From Micractinium sp. NFX-FRZ (taxonomy: Eukaryota > Chlorophyta > Trebouxiophyceae > Chlorellales > Chlorellaceae): a DNA stretch of 12,586 bases. The notes under the pieces were generated by a model, which was not told the DNA's origin, did no database searches, and saw only the letters and a program-made list of their open reading frames with translations. Every line of letters starts with the position of its first letter. Within the stretch, counting starts at the first letter, position 1. Below, in pieces: positions 9,501 through 12,586 of this stretch. Both the position numbers and the translations under genes were made by a program. The stretch covers positions 1-12,586 of the forward strand of contig JAPTJF010000802.1 in NCBI GenBank assembly GCA_029339195.1, in the 5' to 3' direction.

Positions 9501-12500
9501 GACAAATCCCGCGCTGTCGGCGGCGTACACAACGCTCGCGTCTGCCGAGCAGGCCAGGGAAGTCCACTCGCCATACAGATCGGGGCTCCGGTACCCGTTG
9601 GGTAGCGACGATGCGTAGAGGCGGCCGCTGGGGCCGCCCGTGGCAGCCACGAGGCGGCTGCCATCCTTGCTCATGCAGGCAGCCACCCAGCTGTTGTTGC
9701 CGCCGATGCCGCCCCACGTTAAGCCGCCATCTGAGGTCCAGCGGGCGGCGCCAGATGCGGGCAGCACGGCGGCAGCCTGCCCGTCCTCGGTGGCCATTGC
9801 CAGGGCAGCCCATGAGCTGCGTGGAGCGTGGGGGGAGGGAGCGAAGTTTGGCGGCTGTGTAACGAGCATGGATGGATGGACCACGGCCATCGGAGCCGTG
9901 CAGAAGCACTGTGATGCAACCAAGAATCCGCCCCTGCAGCCCCCTCTGACCTTGCACTTCCCTTGAACCTTGGCAACGCCTGGCAGCAAATCACTCCGCC
10001 AAGGCCGTGCTGGCCCCAGGTTTGTGCAAGCCCCCACCTTGTTGGCGGTGGTGGGGGAGGGGGACAGGGGGATGGAGGGGGGAAGGGAGGTGGGGGGCTT
10101 GGGGATGGGCTTGGGGGGTCTGGGGGAGATGGCGGTGGCGCGGGGCTTGGCGGCTTGGGGGGGCGGGGTGGGGGACTGGGGCTGGCTGGGTCGGGCGGAG
10201 GCGGCCTGGGCGGCCTCGGAGGCGGCGGAGGTGGGGGGGCGGGTGCCGGCGGCGGCGAGGGGCTGGGCGGCATCGGCGGCGGTGCTGGCAGCATGTAGAT
10301 GGGAGAACCCCAGCTGGCGCCAGCGTTGGTGGAGCGGAAGACATACCTGCGAGGAGCGGCAGGGGCGATGCCTGAGCAGCAGCCACACAGCAGCGGCGGG
10401 GTGTGTGTGCAGGGAAGCAGGAGCAGCAGCAGCAGCAGCAGCAGCAGCGGTGGAGTGGGCGGGCTGTGGCACAGCGAGCTGTGGTGGCACGGCACAGCAG
10501 GAGCAGTGGCCGCTCACCCGTTGCTCTGCACGGCCATGACGGTGCTTCCGGAGTTGGATATGGCAGCTGCGCTCCAGCTGCCGGCCCCAGGGTCCACGAG
10601 CTGCGTAAAGTTTGTGATGGCGCCGGTCTGGCTGTCTGCCTCAAACGTGATAAGGGCAGCCCCCGAGGGAGCTGCGATGCACTCGACGGCGGCATCCACA
10701 GGCGCCGTGCACGAGATGGCTTGCCAGCTCAGCGCGCCAGCGGCGGGGTACTCGGACACTGAGGTGCCGTTGAACCAATGCAGGTTGGAGCCGGGGGCAG
10801 CAAAGTATGCCCTGCACAGCAACGGAGGTGGTTGGGCCGGGCCGGGTGCGTAGGAGTGCCAGGCTTGCGGGGGTGGGGAGGGATCCACAATCCGGCTGCC
10901 AATGGGTTGCTTGCAGCAACGGTTTCAGTGTCTTCTTCATAACGTGCTCCAGCGTGCACTGTGTGAGATGCACTCAAGTGCTTCAAATTGGCAGTACTAC
11001 TCGCAGTACGCAGGGCAGGCAGGTGCCAGCCAGCTCCTGTAAGCAGCAACCACACTGCCTCTACCGACTTCCCCCCTGCCCCAGGCCACCGCGTACCAGC
11101 TGCCGTCTCCCGCCGTTGCGACCGTGGACCACTGGCGGGCTGTGGCGTGGATGACAGCCCAGGATTCGCCGCCGTCTTCGCTGCGCCACACGCTCCCGCC
11201 CGCCTCTGTGGCATACACAATTGTGCCATCCTCACTGCAGAGGGTACCAGGGGCACAAGGGTAGCAGGTGGAAATAGAGGCATCACAACCGGGCGCAAGC
11301 TTGCACAGCTTCAAGCAATAAGTTGGCTGCCACCCGGCAGCCTGCCAGCACAGACGCAGCATCCAGCATCGCCCGATGCCTGCGCCCAGGCTCATGGCAG
11401 CAGCTGCCCGCTCATGCTCCATGCCAAGAACCTGCAGTTGACCGACACACACGGCAGGAAAACCGCACCTTGTGGCCAGCGAGCTCCAGGCCCGGCTGCC
11501 AGCAGCCGTGAGTTGGGATTGACGGAAGTCCACCAGTCCAGTGGACTCCCACAGCAGGCTGAACCTCCAAAGATTGCCCGGGCTTGAGGCGGCATACACG
11601 CTGCCGGCGTCCGCGGAACAGGCCAGGGCCGTCCAGGCCGCCGCTTCAGGGTTGATGGCTTCAAATTCTCCAGGAAACAGGGACGCATAGATGCTGCCAC
11701 TGGGGCCGGCGGTGGCAGACACCAGGTTGCTCCCCTCCTTGCTTAGGCAGGCGGCCGCCCAGCTGTAGTTGCCTCCGATGCCCCCCCACACAGATCCACC
11801 GTCAACAGTCCAGCGCATTGCACCAGAGATGGGGAAGACAGCTGCAGCCTGGCCATCGCCTCCCATGGCGAGAGTCCGCCAAGAGCTGCATACACCAAGC
11901 GGGGTTTGGGGAAAGTGTCAGCCGCGCGGTTTTGGCTCATTGAGTGCATGCCGACAGCGAGCAACGGGTTGGATGGAGAGGCACATGAGCAGGCAGCCGA
12001 AGTTGCTTCTGGCATTTGCACAGCAGCAGCACATGATGAGGCTGAGCAATCCCTCAGGCCCGCACCCTGTTGGAGGGGGAGGCGGGGGAGGTGGAGAGGG
12101 GGGCGGCGGAGGAGAAGGGCTGGGGGGCGGTGGGGGCGGCGGAGGGGAGGGCGGTGGAGGAGGGGAAGGAGAAGGCGGCGGCGGAGGCGAGGGGCTGGGA
12201 GGGGGGGGTGGAGGGGATGGGGAGGGTGGGGGTGGTGGAGAAGGGGAAGGTGGCGGCGGAGGTGAAGGGCTGGGAGGGGCCGGCGGAGGGGATGGGGAGG
12301 GTGGGGGTGGGGGGGAAGGAGAGGGCGGCGGTGAGGGACTAGGGGGCGGCGGCGGAGGCGAAGGGGACGGTGGGGGCGGGGGAGAAGGGAAAGGCGGCGG
12401 AGGGGGTGAGGGGTTGGGAGGCGGCGGTGGAGGGGAAGGAGATGGTGGGGGCGGCGGGGAAGGAGAGGGCGGCGGAGGGGGTGAGGGGCTGGGGGGCGGC

Positions 12501-12586
12501 GGCGGAGGCGAAGGGGAGGGTGGGGGCGGGGGGGAAGGAGAGGGTGGCGGAGGGGGTGAGGGGCTGGGGGGCGGCGGCGGAGGGGA
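254..12586 (-). CDS. Large modular extracellular-type glycoprotein gene: three Asp-box beta-propellers, two unknown W domains, five Pro-rich linkers (5' end missing)
   Basis: I read one minus-strand gene of 25 exon segments, listed separately. Joined coding length is 5577 bases, which divides exactly by three: 1858 codons plus a TAA stop. Codon phase matches at all 24 junctions. Order: linker L1, propeller 1, L2, propeller 2, L3, domain W copy a, L4, domain W copy b, L5, propeller 3, stop. Seen directly: SPPPP-type linkers, Asp boxes such as RSEDGGESW and RSDDAGATW, seven W-initiated blade repeats per propeller, and sequons (NYS, NGT, NFT, NWT). Family knowledge: SPPPP linkers are hydroxyproline-rich and glycosylated in volvocine walls; Asp-box propellers occur in sialidases, YCF48 and sortilin. 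Inferred: secreted or wall/matrix protein with binding rather than enzymatic propellers. Start codon, signal peptide and promoter lie beyond 12586. A split into several genes is possible but no stop or start demands it. Confidence 0.82.
566..939 (-). other. Intron 24
   Basis: 374 bases, GTAGGT to CTGCAG, phase 0. Apart from a G-rich stretch near 590-660 I see no feature in it. Confidence 0.7.
940..988 (-). CDS. Exon 24: propeller 3, blade 5 micro-exon
   Basis: A 49-base exon after GCTTTGCAG, completing Arg then VWATSSKSTSGNHLYL, phase-0 donor GTAGGT. It fills the otherwise missing part of blade 5: it aligns with AWFAGTASNIHWY of propeller 2 and restores frame between 1702 and 565, which do not join in phase directly. 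Confidence 0.75.
989..1701 (-). other. Intron 23, unusually long
   Basis: 713 bases, GTGAGA to TTTGCAG, about twice the usual size here. The part around 1110-1380 is less GC-rich than the rest and contains a 13-base palindrome (1312-1324) and a 9-base inverted pair (1144-1152 with 1249-1257), as if a foreign segment had inserted. No coding frame in it shows similarity to the gene modules. Confidence 0.68.
1702..2286 (-). CDS. Exon 23: propeller 3, blades 1-5 (start)
   Basis: The largest propeller exon: 585 bases, uninterrupted. It starts YWQGVAMNGDGSTVMV after GCTGCAG. Blades start YWQGVA, TWKDACV, KWQSLACS, FWAAMAVS and NWVSLSTT. Asp boxes are VSTDGGLTW and RSDDYGDTW. It covers the region split into two exons at different places in propellers 1 and 2. 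It is the most diverged of the three propellers. It ends in SSGD plus ag at GTGAGA. Confidence 0.88.
2287..2648 (-). other. Intron 22
   Basis: 362 bases, GTGAGT to TGCTGCAG, phase 2. It holds a GCA/GTT-rich low-complexity patch at about 2415-2470. It matches the linker-to-propeller introns at 12065-11886 and 10037-9817 in position and phase. Confidence 0.75.
2649..2996 (-). CDS. Exon 22: end of W copy b plus Pro/Arg linker L5
   Basis: This begins THHRVWISSTKC exactly as exon 15, then about 100 Pro-rich residues. The second half is a regular RPPPSP array coded by a 36-base tandem repeat (2712-2806), placing an Arg every six residues, so L5 is strongly basic while L1 is neutral. It ends PPPPPI plus two bases at a textbook GTGAGT donor (2648), joined to 2286 to give Gln. 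Phase 2 at both ends makes it a symmetric exon. Confidence 0.86.
2712..2806. repeat. 36-bp tandem repeat coding RPPPSP pairs
   Basis: GGAGGCCTTGGTGAGGGG starts at 2712, 2748 and 2784, giving 2.6 essentially perfect copies of a 36-base unit. Each unit codes twelve residues of linker L5. Confidence 0.92.
2940..3035. repeat. 96-bp repeat, copy 2 (partner 5392-5487)
   Basis: Partner of the block above, 2452 bases away, same orientation; it crosses the exon 22 acceptor. Confidence 0.95.
3235..3312 (-). CDS. Exon 21: domain W copy b, segment 7
   Basis: 78 bases after TTTGCAG: QGGVAHWGINAGGRWEMDD, then VVYANC, donor GTGAGA. It keeps VAHWGIN, GGRWEMDD and the terminal Cys of copy a, with identical length and phases (2 in, 2 out). 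Confidence 0.8.
3426..3467. repeat. 21-bp direct repeat, two copies, in intron 20
   Basis: Two adjacent perfect copies of CTAAACAACTCCCTGCTCCC plus T lie inside the intron 3501-3313, followed by TATATAATG on the plus strand. Confidence 0.9.
3502..3574 (-). CDS. Exon 20: domain W copy b, segment 6
   Basis: 73 bases after CACGCAG: Ala, then ILPAGANDGYGDRADYALTS, then FPF, two bases before GTGAGG. Same length and phases as 6057-5985; the split codon becomes Phe here and Tyr in copy a. Confidence 0.78.
3844..3971 (-). CDS. Exon 19: domain W copy b, segment 5 (aromatic-rich core)
   Basis: After ACCTTGCAG: TSASFTQLWLYASNSPSY, then VDKININYNGGAYPGWYTLR and SDHT, one base before a GTGAGT donor. The copy a sequon (NFT) is lost here. 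The frame stays open upstream to 4120 with a protein-like reading ending in LPCS, and an alternative acceptor at about 4109 has the same phase, so a longer exon or alternative splicing is possible. Confidence 0.76.
4248..4320. repeat. 73-bp repeat, copy 1 (partner 6815-6887)
   Basis: 72 of 73 bases equal 6815-6887 (4283 T against 6850 C). It contains the whole tentative 45-base exon with its donor and acceptor. Confidence 0.93.
4269..4313 (-). CDS. Exon 18 (tentative): domain W copy b, segment 4
   Basis: A 45-base counterpart of 6880-6836 with identical predicted residues (FWGRSSCHSRLLHF), a GTAAGT donor and a CCTGCAG acceptor. One base differs from copy a and is silent in this frame. Confidence 0.45.
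4609..4682 (-). CDS. Exon 17 (tentative): domain W copy b, segment 3
   Basis: 24 codons plus two bases, ALPGAHEGGSATGMPVEPST then QQPV, between a weak AAAG acceptor and GTGCGC. Phases fit the chain and the end resembles copy a (EPxTQxP). The implied upstream intron is only 58 bases, the shortest in the gene, and copy a starts further upstream. This is the least certain exon. Confidence 0.3.
4741..4869 (-). CDS. Exon 16: domain W copy b, segment 2
   Basis: 43 codons after CTCCTGCAG: RKVGTQPDLNVRTTEDGYPV, then a stretch ending SWGHVKPD, donor GTGCGT in phase 0. Exact length match to 7569-7441. A second good donor (GG|GTGAGC) lies 30 bases further at about 4711 and would add VRGPVGV; copy a has no equivalent, so I prefer the shared site. 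Confidence 0.76.
4870..5252 (-). other. Intron 15
   Basis: 383 bases, phase 0, paralogous to 7889-7570. No coding segment recognised in it. Confidence 0.72.
5200..5321. repeat. 122-bp perfect repeat, copy 2 (partner 7837-7958)
   Basis: Same orientation as copy 1 and 2637 bases away; it crosses the exon 15 donor. Confidence 0.95.
5253..5448 (-). CDS. Exon 15: end of W copy a, linker L4, start of W copy b
   Basis: After CCTGCAG the frame reads THHRVWISSTKC, the C-terminal segment of domain W, then PPAPPPPRPPPP and a short linker of about 20 prolines. It then reads AWFGFENVVPGSGSLERLPD, and GTCWKLVLSYL to a phase-0 GTGAGG donor. At 65 codons this is the shortest linker in the gene, so the two W domains sit close together. 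The W start is base-identical to copy a over 69 exon bases and the W end is identical to exon 22. Confidence 0.84.
5392..5487. repeat. 96-bp repeat, copy 1 (partner 2940-3035)
   Basis: 95 of 96 bases equal 2940-3035. It spans the THHRVWISSTKC exon start and 39 bases of the intron before it. The single change is inside the intron (5458 A, 3006 G). Confidence 0.95.
5713..5790 (-). CDS. Exon 14: domain W copy a, segment 7
   Basis: A 78-base exon after CTGCGCAG reading QWDVAHWGINDGGRWEMDD, then FNGAKC, with two bases left before GTGTGC. Copy b (3312-3235) is the same length and keeps VAHWGIN, GGRWEMDD and the final Cys. The next exon completes a Ser codon and supplies the last part of the domain. 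Confidence 0.8.
5985..6057 (-). CDS. Exon 13: domain W copy a, segment 6
   Basis: A 73-base exon. Two leading bases after CCCGCAG complete an Ala codon, then LLPAGANGGFADQGDRAL, then TSFPF, with two bases left before GTAAGG. Copy b at 3574-3502 has the same length, phases and motif (LPAGAN, TSFPF). Phase 1 in and phase 2 out join both neighbours without a gap. Confidence 0.78.
6058..6387 (-). other. Intron 12
   Basis: 330 bases, GTGAGA to CCCGCAG, phase 1, with a C-rich tract on the gene strand at about 6105-6180. It pairs with the 269-base intron 3843-3575 of copy b. Confidence 0.7.
6388..6515 (-). CDS. Exon 12: domain W copy a, segment 5 (aromatic-rich core)
   Basis: After CCTTGCAG the frame gives TNSNFTQLWLYASASPSY, then a short variable stretch, then VNYNGGAYPGWYKLMSDHT, ending one base into the next codon at GTGAGA (phase 1). 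Copy b (3971-3844) is the same length and keeps FTQLWLYAS, SPSY, NYNGGAYPGWY and SDHT. The cluster of Trp and Tyr is of the kind found on ligand-binding surfaces, but function is unknown. The open frame extends upstream of the acceptor through LPCS, so the true start could lie up to about 100 bases earlier. Confidence 0.76.
6516..6835 (-). other. Intron 11, 3' part possibly coding
   Basis: 320 bases, GTAAGT to CTTGCAG. The last 60 bases or more stay open in the exon 12 frame and show a C-x10-C spacing shared with copy b, so part of it may be exon. Confidence 0.5.
6815..6887. repeat. 73-bp repeat, copy 2 (partner 4248-4320)
   Basis: Partner of the block above, 2567 bases away, same orientation. 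Confidence 0.93.
6836..6880 (-). CDS. Exon 11 (tentative): domain W copy a, segment 4
   Basis: A 45-base exon between ACCTGCAG and a near-perfect GTAAGT donor. In the phase-2 frame it reads FWGRSSCHSRLLHF, with mostly C/G-ending codons; the alternative frame (SGAEAAAIAG) has poor codon usage. The single base differing from copy b is silent in the chosen frame. It lies in a 73-base block nearly identical between copies, so identity alone does not prove coding. Confidence 0.45.
6881..7247 (-). other. Intron 10 (depends on tentative exons)
   Basis: 367 bases between two tentative exons. It contains a TCT-rich tract near 7203-7220. Nothing else recognised. Confidence 0.4.
7248..7372 (-). CDS. 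Exon 10 (tentative): domain W copy a, segment 3
   Basis: A strong acceptor, TGTTACAG, at 7373 and a GTGTGC donor at 7247 frame 41 codons plus two bases. They start CATGPPLPCATGTRVC and end AAEPATQRPG. Phase 0 in and phase 2 out are exactly what the neighbouring exons need, and a related stretch (VEPSTQQPV) exists in copy b. Against it: the upstream intron would be only 68 bases, base changes between copies show no codon-position pattern, and another frame here is also open and Cys-rich. Confidence 0.38.
7441..7569 (-). CDS. Exon 9: domain W copy a, segment 2
   Basis: After CCTTGCAG the frame reads 43 codons: RKNGTQPPLDMRATAEGYPV, then about 20 residues ending SWGHVKPE, before a GTGCGT donor (phase 0). 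Copy b at 4869-4741 is exactly the same length with about 65 percent identical residues, including GTQP, GYPV, LGTDGSL and ASWGHVKP. The copy a sequon NGT is absent from copy b (VGT). I do not recognise the fold. The conserved length with many replacements indicates a coding exon under selection. Confidence 0.78.
7570..7889 (-). other. Intron 8, first part identical to intron 15
   Basis: 320 bases, phase 0. Its first 53 bases are base-identical to those of the intron at 5252-4870; beyond that the two introns diverge. Confidence 0.72.
7837..7958. repeat. 122-bp perfect repeat, copy 1 (partner 5200-5321)
   Basis: Every base from 7837 to 7958 equals 5200-5321. The block covers 69 bases of the domain W start exon and 53 bases of the following intron. 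Outside it the copies diverge at once. Confidence 0.95.
7890..8637 (-). CDS. Exon 8: propeller 2 blades 5-7, linker L3, start of domain W copy a
   Basis: This exon of 748 bases begins after CTCTGCAG, completing Trp, then AWFAGTASNIHW, a sequon in TRNWTS, blade 6, blade 7 and the Asp box WRSEDGGASWG. It runs without an intron into YLMPAPPPRPPPP and about 90 Pro-rich residues (8260-7985), then the first 30 or so residues of domain W: AWLGFATVVPGSGSLERLPD, followed by GTCWKLVLSYL. The donor is CTG|GTGAGG, phase 0, at 7889. The fusion of propeller end, linker and W start in one exon shows an intron lost (or never gained) relative to exons 4-5. An identical W start occurs at 5321-5253. Confidence 0.86.
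8638..8982 (-). other. Intron 7
   Basis: 345 bases, GTGAGC to CTCTGCAG, phase 2, equivalent to intron 3 of propeller 1 (11096-10812). No internal feature recognised. Confidence 0.75.
8983..9094 (-). CDS. Exon 7: propeller 2, blade 4 end and blade 5 start
   Basis: The TCTGCAG acceptor with two leading bases completes a Val codon, then NGGGVWRSTYGGAGSW (a degenerate Asp box), then GQWTTVATRPDGA. The end is two bases into a Trp codon at GTGAGC, matching the exon 3 end exactly. In-phase joins on both sides support the placement. Confidence 0.85.
9374..9816 (-). CDS. Exon 6: propeller 2, blades 1-4 (first part)
   Basis: The CACGCAG acceptor (phase 2) opens SSWAALAMATEDGQ, with an Asp box RWTSDGGLTW. 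Blades start SWAALA, NSWVAACMS, GEWTSLACS and AAWSSVATS. It is strongly similar to exon 2 in every blade, but here SSVATSEDGSVVYAT is uninterrupted. The donor instead lies one base after the Thr codon (ACAG|GTGGGT, phase 1), so the blade-4 intron sits about ten codons downstream of its propeller 1 counterpart. Confidence 0.87.
10038..10346 (-). CDS. Exon 5: end of propeller 1 blade 7 plus Pro-rich linker L2
   Basis: This starts after TCGCAG with the last Asp box (YVFRSTNAGASWG), then SPIYMLPAPPPMP, then about 75 residues of Pro with Ser, Ala, Arg, Lys and Asp. L2 is more mixed and charged than L1 (RPPRPPPPDPASPSPPP is typical) and holds one Cys. It ends at a phase-2 donor, ag|GTGGGG, at 10037, joined to 9816 to give a Ser codon. 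A propeller closing directly into a linker without a hinge is repeated in propeller 2. Confidence 0.87.
10422..10448. repeat. (AGC)9 microsatellite in intron 4
   Basis: Nine perfect AGC units within the intron 10517-10347; on the gene strand it is a GCT tract upstream of the acceptor. Confidence 0.95.
10518..10811 (-). CDS. Exon 4: propeller 1, blades 5-7
   Basis: The TGTGCAG acceptor completes the Trp codon and continues AYFAAPGSNLHWFNGTS. Blade 6 begins LSWQAISCTA and blade 7 begins GSWSAAAISNSG. Two sequons, NGT and NFT, fit a secreted product. The exon ends VMAVQSNG with two bases of the Gly codon before GTGAGC at 10517. The homologous propeller 2 exon has no intron at this Gly. Confidence 0.88.
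11097..11234 (-). CDS. Exon 3: propeller 1, rest of blade 4 and start of blade 5
   Basis: The acceptor CTCTGCAG completes a Ser codon (ag+t) and continues EDGTIVYATEAGG, then the Asp box WRSEDGGESW, then RQWSTVATAGDGS. It ends two bases into a Trp codon at a CTG|GTACGC donor. The same donor position and phase occur in propeller 2 at 8983. The exon is 138 bases, 46 codons with its split ends. Confidence 0.88.
11469..11885 (-). CDS. Exon 2: propeller 1, blades 1 to start of 4
   Basis: This starts after a TATGCAG acceptor (phase 2) as SWRTLAMGGDG and ends at SSLAT plus ag before GTGCGG at 11468. Blades begin at SWRTLA, YSWAAACLS, AAWTALACS and RAWSSLATS. The first Asp box reads RWTVDGGSVW. Each blade follows a W(S/T)xxAxSxDGxxVYA pattern, which is the sialidase/YCF48-type beta-propeller repeat. 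It is clearly paralogous to 9816-9374 and more distantly to 2286-1702. The intron after SSLAT is absent from both other propellers. Confidence 0.88.
12066..12586 (-). CDS. Exon 1 (partial): Pro/Ser linker L1, 25-residue repeats
   Basis: The frame opens at 12586 and gives 173 codons of almost pure Pro and Ser, then two bases (gg) before a GTGCGG donor at 12065. The pattern is a repeated block of about 25 residues of the type SPPPPPPSPSPPPPPSPS, with rare substitutions (one Asn, one Phe, one Ala). Such tracts form stiff polyproline-II rods whose prolines are hydroxylated and arabinosylated in algal wall glycoproteins (family knowledge). Splicing to 11885 makes a Gly codon and runs straight into the first propeller blade. 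The exon continues off the right edge, so linker length is a minimum. Confidence 0.88.
12066..12586. repeat. 75-bp tandem repeat coding linker L1
   Basis: The plus strand shows a recurring GAGGGGCTGGGGGGCGGCGG-like landmark every 75 bases or so (near 12335, 12410, 12483 and 12558, with variants near 12190 and 12266), about six units. Each unit encodes one 25-residue Ser-Pro block, so expansions stay in frame. Confidence 0.85.

Noticed and set aside
254..11885. Catalytic sialidase
   Set aside because: Only Asp boxes and blade repeats are seen. I cannot find the Arg triad or Tyr/Glu catalytic arrangement, and Asp boxes occur in many non-enzymatic propellers.
12066..12586. CRISPR-like or satellite array
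   Set aside because: Units are contiguous, in frame and purely Ser-Pro coding, with no spacers; the genome is eukaryotic.

Overview
The window reads as nuclear DNA of a volvocine-type green alga (Chlamydomonas, Gonium or Volvox relatives). The grounds are high GC with C/G-ending codons, many introns of about 170-400 bases with GTGAGT/GTGCGT-like donors and TGCAG acceptors, long (SP)n/poly-proline segments typical of algal cell-wall glycoproteins, and a TGTAA polyadenylation-type motif. I see no prokaryotic features. Species and taxonomic placement are inferred from style only.

Almost the whole window is one large multi-exon gene on the minus strand. It runs from beyond the right edge (5' end missing) to a TAA stop at 256-254. 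I placed 25 exon segments by matching reading frame, splice phase and similarity between repeated modules. Joined, they give 5577 bases, an open frame of 1858 codons plus stop, with every junction in phase. Two small pairs of internal exons (7372-7248 and 6880-6836; 4682-4609 and 4313-4269) are tentative; the rest are well supported.

Order in the protein, N to C: proline linker L1 (12586-12066); beta-propeller 1 (11885-10346 and just beyond); linker L2; propeller 2 (9816 to about 8250); linker L3; unknown domain 'W' copy a (about 7980 to 5412); linker L4; domain W copy b (about 5345 to 2960); linker L5; propeller 3 (2286-254); stop. Each propeller can be cut into seven W-initiated blades with three Asp boxes (SxDxGxxW), as in the YCF48/BNR/sialidase-like superfamily. 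Each linker is hydroxyproline-rich-glycoprotein style. Domain W, about 215-235 residues in two tandem copies, matches no family I can name and is the most novel item.

The likely product is a secreted or wall/extracellular-matrix modular glycoprotein: rigid glycosylated proline rods separating three propellers and two W domains. Repeated modules are bounded by phase-2 introns, and some stretches (122, 96 and 73 bases) are almost identical between copies and cross exon-intron borders. This suggests growth by exon-module duplication followed by local gene conversion. The leftmost 253 bases are 3' flank with a TTCT microsatellite. I found no gene on the plus strand; the long plus-strand frames are glycine-rich shadows of the proline linkers.
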